From the NCBI GenBank assembly GCA_964415045.1, contig CAYPZL010000180.1, forward strand, positions 1 to 11,322: a stretch of 11,322 nucleotides of DNA. The letters are read 5' to 3'. The notes beneath the pieces are model-generated. The model did no database searches. It saw nothing but the letters and a program-made list of their open reading frames with translations, and was not told where the DNA came from. This DNA comes from CAYPZL01 sp964415045 (GTDB taxonomy: Bacteria; Planctomycetota; Phycisphaerae; Sedimentisphaerales; Anaerobacaceae). A program made the translations under genes and the position numbers. This document shows, one piece after another, positions 4,151 to 11,259 of the stretch (position 1 is its first letter; the number at the start of each line of letters is the position of its first letter).

Positions 4151-6784
4151 ATGAAACGGCAGATCTCATTTCTTTCCCTTATCCTCGTGTTGTCTATCTC
4201 AGCCGGCGTCTGGGGCTGGGAATTCAACGAGGACGACAACACCGAAGGCTGGATCCCTTCTCCCTCGATCACCGACGTGGCGGTCGCCGACGGCAAGATG
4301 ATCGTCAGCATCAGCGCCGAGAGGAACGACCCGTACATCACGGGCCCGTACGGCCCGTGGGACGCCAACGACATCACGGGCGTGGTCGCGCGCGTGCGGT
4401 GCTCGGCGGACACGGCTCTCTATTCCGGCGGCGCCGGACCGGCCATCTACTACTTCAATCCCGGACACGCCGCCAAAGGCTTCCTGCTGCCCGATCCCAA
4501 CGAGTGGGGCATCGTCCTGATCGACATGATGGACCAGGACACCTGGACCGGGACCATCAACAACATCCGCATGGATTTCGCGGACATGGTGCCCGAGGAC
4601 TGGACCGTCGAGATCGACTGGATTCGCTTCGAAAGTCTGTACCTGACCAACGAGACGTTCGAGTGGGGCGGCCTGCTCGGCTGGGAGCACATCGGCGCCG
4701 GCTCCATCGACGACTACGACGACAACGAGTTCGAGAACGTCAATTCGCTGAGCTACGCGGTCAAAGCCACCGGCGTGGGCGCGTACAGCGCCCTGTCCCA
4801 GCCCATCAAAGGTGGGCTGGAGCTGGACGCCGGCTATACCGTGACCGTGCACGGCGCCCTGAAGATTCCGGCCGACTCCTGGGACGCAACTTCGTCGATC
4901 TGGTTCCGCGTGCGCGAGTTCAACGGCACCGATGAAAGACTCAGCCCGCCGGTGGAGGTGACCGTCTTCGACGAGTGGTTCCAGTTCGAGAGCGCGCTGG
5001 AGCTCGGCTACGCGCCGGGAGAGCGCACGGCCCTGGAAGTGCAGCTTTATTCGAACATGCCCACGGGCAAGGTGTTCTACTTCGACGACATCTTCGTGGA
5101 CGTTGCCGAGCCGACCTTCGATGATGCGGACCTGTACTGGCCCTATGTGCAGACGCACTGGGAGTTCAACACGGCCGGCGATACGGAGGGCTGGTGGAAC
5201 TTCGACCCGAATCGCATTTCCTTCTTCGACGTCAACGACGGCGCGTTGCTGCTCGACGCCCCGGCCGGCACGTTCGACCCGTATTTCTTCTCGCCCGACG
5301 GGCCGTACTACGCCGGCAAGATCGGCGGTATCGCCGCCCGGATGAAGTTCGCTCCCACCAAAGAGGAAGACCTGGCCAAGCCCGAGCACGCAGTCTACTG
5401 GTTCCCGGTCGACGGCGGCCACGGCTCCAAGGGATTCACAGTGCCCGCAGCGGATGAGTGGTTCGTGACGTACATCGAGACCGGCAGCCTCTGGAGCGGC
5501 TGGTTCAACAACTTCCGCTTCGACCTGGGCCACTATGAAGATTGGGTCCTCGTGGACATCGACTGGATTCGCTTTGCGGACCAATACATCCTGAACAACG
5601 GATTCACCGACACCCTCGAACCCTGGGTCCATCAGGGAGCCGGCGACGCCAGCGCCTTCGTCATCACGTCCGACCAGGCTGCTTCAAGCCCGACCGCCCT
5701 CGAGATCAAGGGCCTGGGCACCGGCAATTACCACGCGGTCGCCCAACAGCTCGACGGCTGGGACAAGATCCCCAAGGGTGCAACCATCACTCTCAGGGGC
5801 GTCTATTACGTCCCTTCGGGCTCCTGGGACGGCAATTCGGAGATCTGGTTCCGCCTGAAAGAATACGACGGCCAGGTCGAGAACCTCACGCCCTCGCTGT
5901 TCGAGCCCGTCCTCGACGCGTGGACGCCGTTCGAGTATAGCCTCCAGACCATCTATGAGCCGGAACAACGGGTCACGCTGGAGGCGCAGTTGTTCTCGAG
6001 AACGCCGGAGGGCAAGTCCATCTACGCCGATGACGTATTCGTGTCGGTCGTAGCCGAGGAGTTCGTCCCGGAGACCGGCTGGCCCGTCAACGCCGTGAAG
6101 CTGGCCGAGGGACAGGAGATCGTCATCGACGGACAGGTCACGCCCGAGGAATACGACGGCGCCCAGGCGCTGACGCTCAACGCCGAGACACTCAACGCGG
6201 AGGACCCGTACGTCGAGGGTTTCGTGCATGCCGGCATCACCACCGATACCTCGACGCCGACGGCGCTGGACGATTTCAACGCGACGTACTACTTCATGTG
6301 GGATGACGAATTCTTCTACGCGGCGGTGGTCGCACAGGACGACAGCTACAGCTTCGTGGGACCGCTGCCCAACGGCTCCGATACACTGCAATTCGTCTTC
6401 GGCGCCACCGCGGAAGAAGCCGCCACCACCAACATGTACATTCCCACCATCGCCCCCGACGACGGGACGGGCAACCCGCTGGCCAAAAACGACTTCGGCG
6501 GCTGGATCGCCAGGGACATCATGAGCCAGGCGACCTGCGCTGCCTCGGTCGATCCGCAGACCCAGGATTGGATCGTGGAAGTCAAGATCCCCTGGGCCGC
6601 CATGACGGGAGACTTCGTCGCCGACGTCTTCCCGCCGGCCACCGGGGATTCCGTGGGATTCACCGTGCTGGGAATCGATTACGACAACGGGGCTCTCGAC
6701 TGGTTTGCCACCAACGCCTCCAGCCTGCCCTGGCAAGGCAACGGCCTTGAGACCATGACCTTCATCGAAAGGCCGGCCCCGTAA
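4151..6784 (+). CDS. Secreted multi-module carbohydrate-binding-like protein: duplicated two-module unit plus CBM9-like domain
   Basis: An 877-residue exported protein with a Sec signal peptide (MKRQISFLSLILVLSISAG, cleavage near residue 22). It contains two copies of a ~300-residue unit, at 23-318 and 337-636, and a C-terminal CBM9-like domain at ~645-873 (IDGQVTPEEYDGA, FMWDDEFFYAAVVAQDD, SDTLQFVF, DWIVEVKIPW, SVGFTVLGIDYDN). Each unit has a first beta module starting WEFN...TEGW and ending IDWIRF (23-163; 337-478), then a second module of CBM4/9-like jelly-roll appearance (LYLTN or YILNN at its start, IWFR in the middle, FYFDDIFVDV or IYADDVFVSV at its end). The first module resembles the C-terminus of sulfatase A. 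No catalytic domain, dockerin, LPXTG or PEP-CTERM tail is seen. It is probably a glycan-binding or surface-scaffold protein; the ligand is unknown. The in-frame extension to 3863 is rejected because it crosses promoter and leader and has no signal peptide. Confidence 0.85.
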   Translation: MKRQISFLSLILVLSISAGVWGWEFNEDDNTEGWIPSPSITDVAVADGKMIVSISAERNDPYITGPYGPWDANDITGVVARVRCSADTALYSGGAGPAIYYFNPGHAAKGFLLPDPNEWGIVLIDMMDQDTWTGTINNIRMDFADMVPEDWTVEIDWIRFESLYLTNETFEWGGLLGWEHIGAGSIDDYDDNEFENVNSLSYAVKATGVGAYSALSQPIKGGLELDAGYTVTVHGALKIPADSWDATSSIWFRVREFNGTDERLSPPVEVTVFDEWFQFESALELGYAPGERTALEVQLYSNMPTGKVFYFDDIFVDVAEPTFDDADLYWPYVQTHWEFNTAGDTEGWWNFDPNRISFFDVNDGALLLDAPAGTFDPYFFSPDGPYYAGKIGGIAARMKFAPTKEEDLAKPEHAVYWFPVDGGHGSKGFTVPAADEWFVTYIETGSLWSGWFNNFRFDLGHYEDWVLVDIDWIRFADQYILNNGFTDTLEPWVHQGAGDASAFVITSDQAASSPTALEIKGLGTGNYHAVAQQLDGWDKIPKGATITLRGVYYVPSGSWDGNSEIWFRLKEYDGQVENLTPSLFEPVLDAWTPFEYSLQTIYEPEQRVTLEAQLFSRTPEGKSIYADDVFVSVVAEEFVPETGWPVNAVKLAEGQEIVIDGQVTPEEYDGAQALTLNAETLNAEDPYVEGFVHAGITTDTSTPTALDDFNATYYFMWDDEFFYAAVVAQDDSYSFVGPLPNGSDTLQFVFGATAEEAATTNMYIPTIAPDDGTGNPLAKNDFGGWIARDIMSQATCAASVDPQTQDWIVEVKIPWAAMTGDFVADVFPPATGDSVGFTVLGIDYDNGALDWFATNASSLPWQGNGLETMTFIERPAP
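4217..5104 (+). repeat. First copy of the ~300-residue tandem unit
   Basis: Encodes residues 23-318 of the secreted protein. Landmarks shared with the second copy are EFN...TEGW, NDPYI, VVARVR, GHAAKGF, INNIRMDF, VEIDWIRF, LTNETFEWG, SSIWFRVREFNG, GERTALEVQLYS and GKVFYFDDIFVDV. The copies are clearly diverged at protein level, so the duplication is old. Confidence 0.8.
5159..6058 (+). repeat. Second copy of the ~300-residue tandem unit
   Basis: Encodes residues 337-636. Matching landmarks are WEFN...TEGW, FDPYF, IAARMKF, GHGSKGF, FNNFRFDL, VDIDWIRF, LNNGFTDTLEPW, SEIWFRLKEYDG, QRVTLEAQLFS and GKSIYADDVFVSV. An 18-residue acidic/aromatic linker (319-336) separates it from the first copy. Confidence 0.8.
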
Positions 6785-6807
6785 TACATGCCAACAGAAG
6801 TACAAAA

Positions 6808-6846
6808 GACCCGGTCGAATCGTTTTCGGCCGGGTCCTTTTCTTTT
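6808..6846. terminator. Bidirectional intrinsic terminator between convergent genes
   Basis: GACCCGGTCGAA (6808-6819) pairs with TTCGGCCGGGTC (6825-6836), a 12-bp stem with one G-U pair and a 5-nt loop. A T-rich tail follows on the plus strand (6838-6846). On the minus strand the other arm is followed by TTTTG, so it can also end the four-gene operon whose last stop is at 6919. Confidence 0.9.
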
Positions 6847-6918
6847 GAATTGCGGATCGCAAGGCCGGTTACGCGTCCCCGAAGGTCAGCAGCCGTGCCA
6901 GGCGGGCGCCTCTGAGCC

Positions 6919-7899
6919 TCAACTGCACCAGGGACGCGTTCGATTCTTGAGGTTCTTCAAGATGCCGTTGAGAATCATGGTGTCTTCTTCGATTTCGAAA
7001 TCGAACATGCCGGCCAGCGTATGGTCGGCGCCGTTCTCGAAGACGTACTTGAACGCATCCTGCGGCGGAATCGCCCCGGCGGCCATCACCTTGAACGCGA
7101 TCCACGGCTTGGTCACCTTCTGCATCACCTCGATCGTCTCGTCCGGGTCCTTGCACCAATACCCCGGAAATTCCTGGTAGGGTCCCTTGATCTCGTTGGG
7201 TTTGGGGCCGCTGGGGTAGTTGTGGTGGTGGAACGTCTTGATGTAGAAATCGTTGGGGACGTTGCGTTTCTCGCACTCGACGACGACGCGCAGGTCGTGG
7301 GCGCCGACGCCGCAGGAGACGCCGTGATCCTTGGCGATCTCCACGGCCTGCCGAATGAAATCGACCTTACCCTGGGCGATCAGGGCGTCCGAGTGCACGC
7401 CCCAGACGTAGAGGGCGTCCGAGCCCTGGTCCACGAGATGCTTGACGTCCTCGGCATACTTCTTCATGCCGGGCTCGACCGGCGCGGTGGGACAGACAAT
7501 CCATTGCATCTTGCCGCCGTGACGCAGGCGGTACCGCTGGAGCATCTCGATGATGCCGGGCGGGTTGTGGATCGAGAGCGTGTTGATGCCGTGGGCCTCG
7601 GCCAGGGCCATCGTCTCGTGAATCTTCTCCTCAGTGTTGTAGGCGGCCGTCAGGTTGTAGACGTACTTCAAATCCCGGCTGTGCGTGTAGTGGGTCAGGA
7701 GGTTTCCGCCGAGCAGCATCCGGCTGACTTTGAGCTTCCCGATCTTGCCCTGCGGCAGCGTTCCCTTCGACCCGGGCTCAACCTTGACTGCCGATTCGCC
7801 GGCAGCGGCAGCCGGACCCGCATTCAGCGCGAGGGCACCGCCCGCCGAAGCGGCCAGCGACTTCTTCATGAAACTGCGACGATTCACCTGCGACGACAT
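6919..7899 (-). CDS. Tat-exported aldo/keto-reductase-like TIM-barrel protein
   Basis: A 326-residue protein and the last gene of the minus-strand operon. The Tat signal is NRRSFMKKSLAASAGGALAL (residues 6-25). Beta-alpha repeats follow. KVSRMLLGGNLL (57-68) matches the first strand of aldo/keto reductases, and DALYVWGVHSDALIAQGKVDFI (161-182) resembles the region between strands 4 and 5 in that fold. A HHH run (224-226) and a conserved-looking RPW near the C-terminus (322-324) stand out. The usual C-terminal NADPH-binding motif is not obvious, so the protein may not be a standard reductase. The start is ATG at 7899, preceded by AAGGAGGA (7904-7911); the GTG at 7995 that would lengthen the frame is rejected because it buries the Tat signal. 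A sugar-isomerase-like TIM barrel is the main alternative. Its operon partners suggest a role in handling keto-sugars. Confidence 0.7.
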   Translation of the reverse strand: MSSQVNRRSFMKKSLAASAGGALALNAGPAAAAGESAVKVEPGSKGTLPQGKIGKLKVSRMLLGGNLLTHYTHSRDLKYVYNLTAAYNTEEKIHETMALAEAHGINTLSIHNPPGIIEMLQRYRLRHGGKMQWIVCPTAPVEPGMKKYAEDVKHLVDQGSDALYVWGVHSDALIAQGKVDFIRQAVEIAKDHGVSCGVGAHDLRVVVECEKRNVPNDFYIKTFHHHNYPSGPKPNEIKGPYQEFPGYWCKDPDETIEVMQKVTKPWIAFKVMAAGAIPPQDAFKYVFENGADHTLAGMFDFEIEEDTMILNGILKNLKNRTRPWCS

Positions 7900-7903
7900 A
7901 GCG

Positions 7904-7911
7904 TCCTCCTT
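7904..7911 (-). promoter_or_regulatory. Ribosome binding site fixing the start of the Tat TIM-barrel protein
   Basis: AAGGAGGA on the minus strand, 4 nt before the ATG at 7899, a near-perfect anti-Shine-Dalgarno match. Confidence 0.8.
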
Positions 7912-7921
7912 CTTGCTCGAC

Positions 7922-7981
7922 CGATTGCCAATCGCCGCTGGGGCAGGCTCTGTGCCCGCCCTCACCGACACGATCCGCAAT
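7922..7981 (-). repeat. Repeat-like sequence in the 95-bp gap between ThuA and the TIM-barrel gene
   Basis: The gap holds the inverted repeat CGATTG-C-CAATCG (7922-7934), a GGGCA/TGCCC hairpin with a 7-nt loop (7941-7957), and ATTGCGGATC on the minus strand (7972-7981), which shares the octamer ATTGCGGA with the repeats at 62-134 and 3597-3668. It may be processed-mRNA structure or decayed dispersed repeats. No U-run follows the hairpin, so it is not a clear terminator. Confidence 0.4.
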
Positions 7982-7994
7982 CTACAATCTGTCA

Positions 7995-8771
7995 CTACAG
8001 TTCACCGGCGGACCAGCGGATGGCTCGGACGATGAGCTCGCGGTAGTTCGGGTTGGCGTAGGCCTTGGCGTCGTGGCCCCCTTGCAGGAAGGCGACGCGG
8101 GCCTTGCCGTAGCTTCGCGTCCAGCCGATGGTCGTATCGCTCGTGGGGTGGTCCGTGGTCAACAGGACGTGGTTGTCCTTGGCGAACCAGACCCCTTTGT
8201 ACGTCTCGTCGTGGATCTCGAAATCGTCCATGCCTTTCGTGATCGGATGCTTGCGGTCGCGGATGTGGACGGTGAGGTCCACGTCATGCTTGTAGGTGGC
8301 CGTCTTGTAGGGTACGCCGTCGATCTCCTGATCCTTCAGTGGGTATCGCGCCCCGATGATCCGGCGGTACTCGTCCCACGTGTTGAATGCGCCCTCGCAA
8401 TGGTGAAGCGCGACCAGTCCCACGCCCTTGTCCTTCAACAGCGTCTGAAAATTCTCCTGCCGTTTCGGCGAGATCTTCTGCGTCATGTTGTAGAGCACGA
8501 TGACGTCGTAGTCCCAGTCGGAGATATCCTCGAACAGCTCGCTGTGGTCCTTTTGCTCGGCCTCGACGTACGTGATATCGTCGTAGCCCTCGAACAGCGC
8601 GAGGAACGCATCGTGGTCGAAACCGTGACCGCCGGTAACGACAACAACGCTGATCGGGTCAGATTTTCCAAACATTGCCTTCCCGCCCAGACCGTCGCTG
8701 CACGAGCTGAGAACCAGCGTCGCAGCGGCCAAGAGTACGAGTAACGTCGCTCTCACTATCGTCTTTCTCAT
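7995..8771 (-). CDS. ThuA-like domain lipoprotein
   Basis: A 258-residue protein of the ThuA-like (glutamine-amidotransferase-fold) family. A lipoprotein signal precedes C24 (LVLSSC), so it is expected to be a membrane-anchored periplasmic protein. The fold starts with VVVVTGGHGFDHDAF (42-56), followed by DVIVLYN (89-95), VALHHCEGAF (120-129), FEIHDETYKG (184-193) and a final FLQGGHDAKAY (228-238), all typical ThuA landmarks with conserved His residues at 123, 124, 187 and 233. Length is normal for a single ThuA domain. The start is ATG at 8771, 9 nt after GGGAG (8781-8785); a GTG at 8777 in the same frame is only 3 nt from that site. ThuA is known from trehalose and 3-keto-disaccharide use in rhizobia. 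Its placement after a DUF1080 gene and a Gfo/Idh/MocA gene supports a similar role here. Confidence 0.9.
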   Translation of the reverse strand: MRKTIVRATLLVLLAAATLVLSSCSDGLGGKAMFGKSDPISVVVVTGGHGFDHDAFLALFEGYDDITYVEAEQKDHSELFEDISDWDYDVIVLYNMTQKISPKRQENFQTLLKDKGVGLVALHHCEGAFNTWDEYRRIIGARYPLKDQEIDGVPYKTATYKHDVDLTVHIRDRKHPITKGMDDFEIHDETYKGVWFAKDNHVLLTTDHPTSDTTIGWTRSYGKARVAFLQGGHDAKAYANPNYRELIVRAIRWSAGEL

Positions 8772-8780
8772 CTGCACAAT

Positions 8781-8785
8781 CTCCC
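8781..8785 (-). promoter_or_regulatory. Ribosome binding site selecting the ThuA ATG
   Basis: GGGAG on the minus strand is 9 nt from the ATG at 8771 and 3 nt from the in-frame GTG at 8777, so the ATG is preferred. Confidence 0.6.
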
Positions 8786-8825
8786 GGTACGCTCGATGCG
8801 TTCAAGCGCGGCGCCGCCGGCATCG

Positions 8826-9467
8826 CTACGGCAGCGGCTTGACCAGTATGTTCTTGTAGTATACGAGGCTCTTGGGATCGTGGCCCTGGAGGGCGAAGGT
8901 GCCGCTGGAAATCTTGCGACCGCCCCTTTCCCAATCGTCCGGCTCGGTCCAGTCCACGGTCGTCTTGCCGTCGATCTTAATGATGATGTGCTTGTCCTTG
9001 ACCTTGATGTAATAGTCGAACCACTCGTTGTCCTTGGAGGGAGCATCGTCCATTACATCCTGGACGCCGTACAGCCCGCCGGTCTTCTTGCGATCGGTGT
9101 GGGTCGTGTTGACCTGGCACTCATAGCCCTTGTCGGGCCAGCCGGTCTCCTGGTATTCCGTGTGGAAGTAGATGCCCGAGTTCGAGCCCTCCGTGGTCAT
9201 TACCTGGGCCTTGAACTCGAAGTTCTTGAAGGTCGCGCCGTTGACGGGACCCGTGTAGAAGAGATGGCTCCGCGCGCCATGGACGACGATCATCCCGTTC
9301 TCGACGCTGAACGTGCCCTCATTTTCGCTGGCCTTCCAGCCCTCCAGGGTCTTGCCGTCGAAGAGGCTGTGCCAGCCCGTGACCTTGGCATACATATGGT
9401 CGAAGCTCTGGCATCCCGCCACGACCACAACCGCACACACCAGTAACAAAGCCAGATTCCTTGCCAT
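8826..9467 (-). CDS. DUF1080 (3-keto-disaccharide hydrolase family) lipoprotein
   Basis: A 213-residue single-domain protein. The signal peptide ends in the lipobox VVAGC (C19), so it is a predicted lipoprotein. The rest is one DUF1080 beta-jelly-roll: GWHSLFDGKTLEGWKA (31-46) at the start, SNSGIYFHTEY (95-105), GYECQVN (114-120), the basic/aromatic segment around 126-150, and ALQGHDPKSLVYYKNILVKPL (192-212) at the end. Characterised members act on 3-keto-glycosides, cleaving the glycosidic bond after oxidation at C3. The start is ATG at 9467, 8 nt after AAGGAG on the minus strand. It lies 73 bp after the oxidoreductase gene and 54 bp before thuA. Which sugar it uses cannot be read from sequence. 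Confidence 0.92.
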   Translation of the reverse strand: MARNLALLLVCAVVVVAGCQSFDHMYAKVTGWHSLFDGKTLEGWKASENEGTFSVENGMIVVHGARSHLFYTGPVNGATFKNFEFKAQVMTTEGSNSGIYFHTEYQETGWPDKGYECQVNTTHTDRKKTGGLYGVQDVMDDAPSKDNEWFDYYIKVKDKHIIIKIDGKTTVDWTEPDDWERGGRKISSGTFALQGHDPKSLVYYKNILVKPLP

Positions 9468-9515
9468 CGGATTTCACTCCTTACTCACATCCTTGTTTAC
9501 GTTACAGGAAACCAC

Positions 9516-9531
9516 ATGGGCTAAAGCCCAT
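9516..9531. repeat. REP-like hairpin ATGGGCT-AA-AGCCCAT
   Basis: A perfect 7-bp inverted repeat around AA, in the 73-bp gap between the Gfo/Idh/MocA gene and the DUF1080 gene. The GGGCTAAAGCCC core resembles REP-type elements common in intergenic DNA of several phyla. No U-run follows. It could stabilise the upstream mRNA end or be a passive repeat. Confidence 0.5.
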
Positions 9532-9540
9532 CCTGCGAGA

Positions 9541-10878
9541 CTACAACCGCCACGGGCTGCGCATGGCCCGGACGAGCCGCCGGTTGGCCGTGCCATTGCC
9601 AATGAAACGTTCCTGCTGCGGGTCCCATCGCAGCTTCTGCTCCAGCCGTATGGCAATATCACTGATATGGCACAGTGTATCGGCCTTCACCGCCACGTCA
9701 ATCGGGCAGATCGTATCCTTGCGGGACCGGACGCAATCCAGCAGGTTGCGAACGTGGTTGTTGCTCTCGTACAACTTGGTGTCGTTCGGGCCCCACTCGA
9801 TATCCAGCAGTTCCTTCGGGTGCGCGTTGATTCCCGAGCGGTCCACGTGGACCCAGCCGTCGGTGCCCTCGAAGGCAGTGCCGTGACCGGTAGTCCGCCC
9901 GTAGCGTTTCTTCCATTCTTCCGGATACGGATTGCCGACGTAGTTCATGGTCACGCCGTTGCCCAGCTTGCAGGTGATGTCCCAGTTCAGTGCCGTGTCG
10001 CACACACCGTCGGGCGTGGGCCAGACCCCCTTGCCCTCGATTTCCACGGGGCCGGGGATCGTATCGCCCAAACCCCACAGCGCGATGTCCAGCGGATGAA
10101 CGCCCCAGCCGGCGATGAAGCCGAGAGCGTAATCGGAGATGAACCACCACCATCGGTTGGAAACGCGATCCGGAGTATAGGGATGATACGGCGCCGGACC
10201 GAGCCATCTGTCGTAGTCGATCCAGTCGGGCTCGGGTACCGGATTGAGCGGGCCGCCCGAGGTGCTGCCCGGCGACCAGACGTTGATCGTGTGCAGCTTG
10301 CCGATCCGCTCGTTGGCCACCAATTCGCAGGCGAAGCGGAAGTTTCGGCCGGAACGCTGCTGGGTGCCGAATTGAAAACGTGTGCCGTACTGGTGACACG
10401 CCGCTCGCAGCGCCTGGTCCTCGGCCAGACTCAGACCCATCGGCTTTTCCAGGTAGATGTCCTTGCCCGCCCGCGCCGCTTCCAGCGCCACCAGCACGTG
10501 CCAGTGGTCGGTGGGGGCCGCCAGAATCACGTCGAGGTCTTTCCGGGCGATGATCTCTTGAAAGTCCGTGTAGACGGCGCAGTCCTTGTTGTCGTAGCGT
10601 TTGTTGACGATATCGGACACCGCGTCCCGGCGCGGTTTTTTCAGATCGCAGATGGCGATGACGCGACAGTCATCCTGGGACAGGAAGTTGCGCATCACGC
10701 CGGTCCCCTGCGGTCCCACACCGACGCAGCCGACCGCGATCCGCTCGCTGGGTGCGATCCGACCCGGCCCGGCAAGAGCCGAACCGCGAACCACGTAGGG
10801 AAAACCTGCAACTCCCAGGGCCATGCCGGCGCTTCTCTGGAAAAGACTGCGGCGTGTGATGTTTCTCTGTCCGGCCAT
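9541..10878 (-). CDS. Tat-exported Gfo/Idh/MocA family oxidoreductase
   Basis: A 445-residue NAD(P)-dependent dehydrogenase and the first gene of the minus-strand operon. The Tat signal is TRRSLFQRSAGMALGVAG (residues 8-25). The Rossmann domain starts RIAVGCVGVGPQGTG (46-60), with an acidic residue at the end of strand 2 (D78 in AICDLK), DVILAAPTDHWH (116-127) and the family EKP motif (144-146, catalytic K145). The C-terminal domain has GWGVHPLDIALW (258-269), where H261 and D264 match the usual catalytic pair, and ends with RRLVRAMRSPW. Tat export suggests it folds and binds its nicotinamide cofactor before export, as in Zymomonas glucose-fructose oxidoreductase. The start is ATG at 10878, 5 nt after AAGGAGGA; a TTG at 10950 is rejected because it lies upstream of the predicted transcription start. 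The likely role is oxidation of a glycoside hydroxyl, possibly C3, for the DUF1080 and ThuA proteins encoded next. Confidence 0.93.
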   Translation of the reverse strand: MAGQRNITRRSLFQRSAGMALGVAGFPYVVRGSALAGPGRIAPSERIAVGCVGVGPQGTGVMRNFLSQDDCRVIAICDLKKPRRDAVSDIVNKRYDNKDCAVYTDFQEIIARKDLDVILAAPTDHWHVLVALEAARAGKDIYLEKPMGLSLAEDQALRAACHQYGTRFQFGTQQRSGRNFRFACELVANERIGKLHTINVWSPGSTSGGPLNPVPEPDWIDYDRWLGPAPYHPYTPDRVSNRWWWFISDYALGFIAGWGVHPLDIALWGLGDTIPGPVEIEGKGVWPTPDGVCDTALNWDITCKLGNGVTMNYVGNPYPEEWKKRYGRTTGHGTAFEGTDGWVHVDRSGINAHPKELLDIEWGPNDTKLYESNNHVRNLLDCVRSRKDTICPIDVAVKADTLCHISDIAIRLEQKLRWDPQQERFIGNGTANRRLVRAMRSPWRL

Positions 10879-10883
10879 ACTAT

Positions 10884-10891
10884 TCCTCCTT
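10884..10891 (-). promoter_or_regulatory. Ribosome binding site fixing the Gfo/Idh/MocA start
   Basis: AAGGAGGA on the minus strand, 5 nt before the ATG at 10878. Confidence 0.8.
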
Positions 10892-10936
10892 CTTGTCCCG
10901 GAACGAAGCCATCTGAAAGGTCGAAACCATGGGGGC

Positions 10937-10966
10937 AGTCTAATCGACAAAGCAGACCGTCGTCAA
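10937..10966 (-). promoter_or_regulatory. Sigma70-like promoter of the four-gene operon
   Basis: On the minus strand TTGACG (10961-10966, 5/6) and TAGACT (10937-10942, 4/6) with an 18-nt spacer. The transcript would start near 10930, giving a ~50-nt leader before the ATG at 10878. Confidence 0.6.
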
Positions 10967-11014
10967 GAGCGTATCCGGCCCGTCCTAACCCGACTTTCCC
11001 TATTCGGCACGAAA

Positions 11015-11040
11015 ACGGTCATAAGTCCTTATTCTACCGT
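11015..11040. promoter_or_regulatory. Interrupted dyad upstream of the operon promoter
   Basis: ACGGT and ATAAG face CTTAT and ACCGT symmetrically around a 2-nt centre, with 1-nt and 3-nt spacers in the arms. It lies about 50 bp upstream of the -35 box, a plausible activator or repressor position. Confidence 0.35.
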
Positions 11041-11186
11041 CCGCAGGTGGCCAAGGTCGGCACTACATCTCTACAATCTTGTTTCGTGTGCGAACGCGAA
11101 GAAACATGTTCGCATTCTGGCCCCCGGCCGAGTAGTACAGGGAGACCGAGAAGGGGATGGCAGCCAGATGCCGGCGTCGCAGCCCG

Positions 11187-11253
11187 GGCATGAAAATAGC
11201 CCCTGAGCAAACGGAGGGAGAGGAAGCGAGACTACCCAGGGGCCATATTTGCC
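11187..11253. ncRNA. Candidate structured element: long imperfect hairpin
   Basis: The segment starting GGCATGAAAATAGCCCCTG (11187-11205) pairs imperfectly with CAGGGGCCATATTTGCC (11237-11253), leaving a purine-rich 31-nt loop. The CCCCTG/CAGGGG core is perfect. A second weaker stem begins at ATGCC (11168) and ends at GGCAT (11187-11191), sharing bases with the first. It could be a small RNA, a leader of something off the right edge, or a decayed inverted-repeat element. No known RNA class was recognised. Confidence 0.2.
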
Positions 11254-11259
11254 ATACAA

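Noticed and set aside
4199..5632. 477-codon open frame on the minus strand
   Set aside because: Mirror of the secreted repeat protein gene; its Val/Glu/Asp/Gly-rich product has no motif and no ribosome site.
5684..6862. 392-codon open frame on the minus strand
   Set aside because: Mirror of the CBM9-like end of the secreted protein; it also crosses the bidirectional terminator.
7941..7957. GGGCA/TGCCC hairpin as a terminator between thuA and the TIM-barrel gene
   Set aside because: The stem is only 5 bp and no U-run follows on the minus strand; the downstream gene has no obvious separate promoter.
7021..8046. 341-codon open frame on the plus strand
   Set aside because: Antisense to the Tat TIM-barrel protein and the end of thuA; no recognisable domain.
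9313..11193. 626-codon open frame on the plus strand
   Set aside because: It lies antisense to the DUF1080 and Gfo/Idh/MocA genes, which have clear family motifs. Its product is Arg/Val/Ala-rich with no recognisable domain, as expected for a GC-rich mirror frame.
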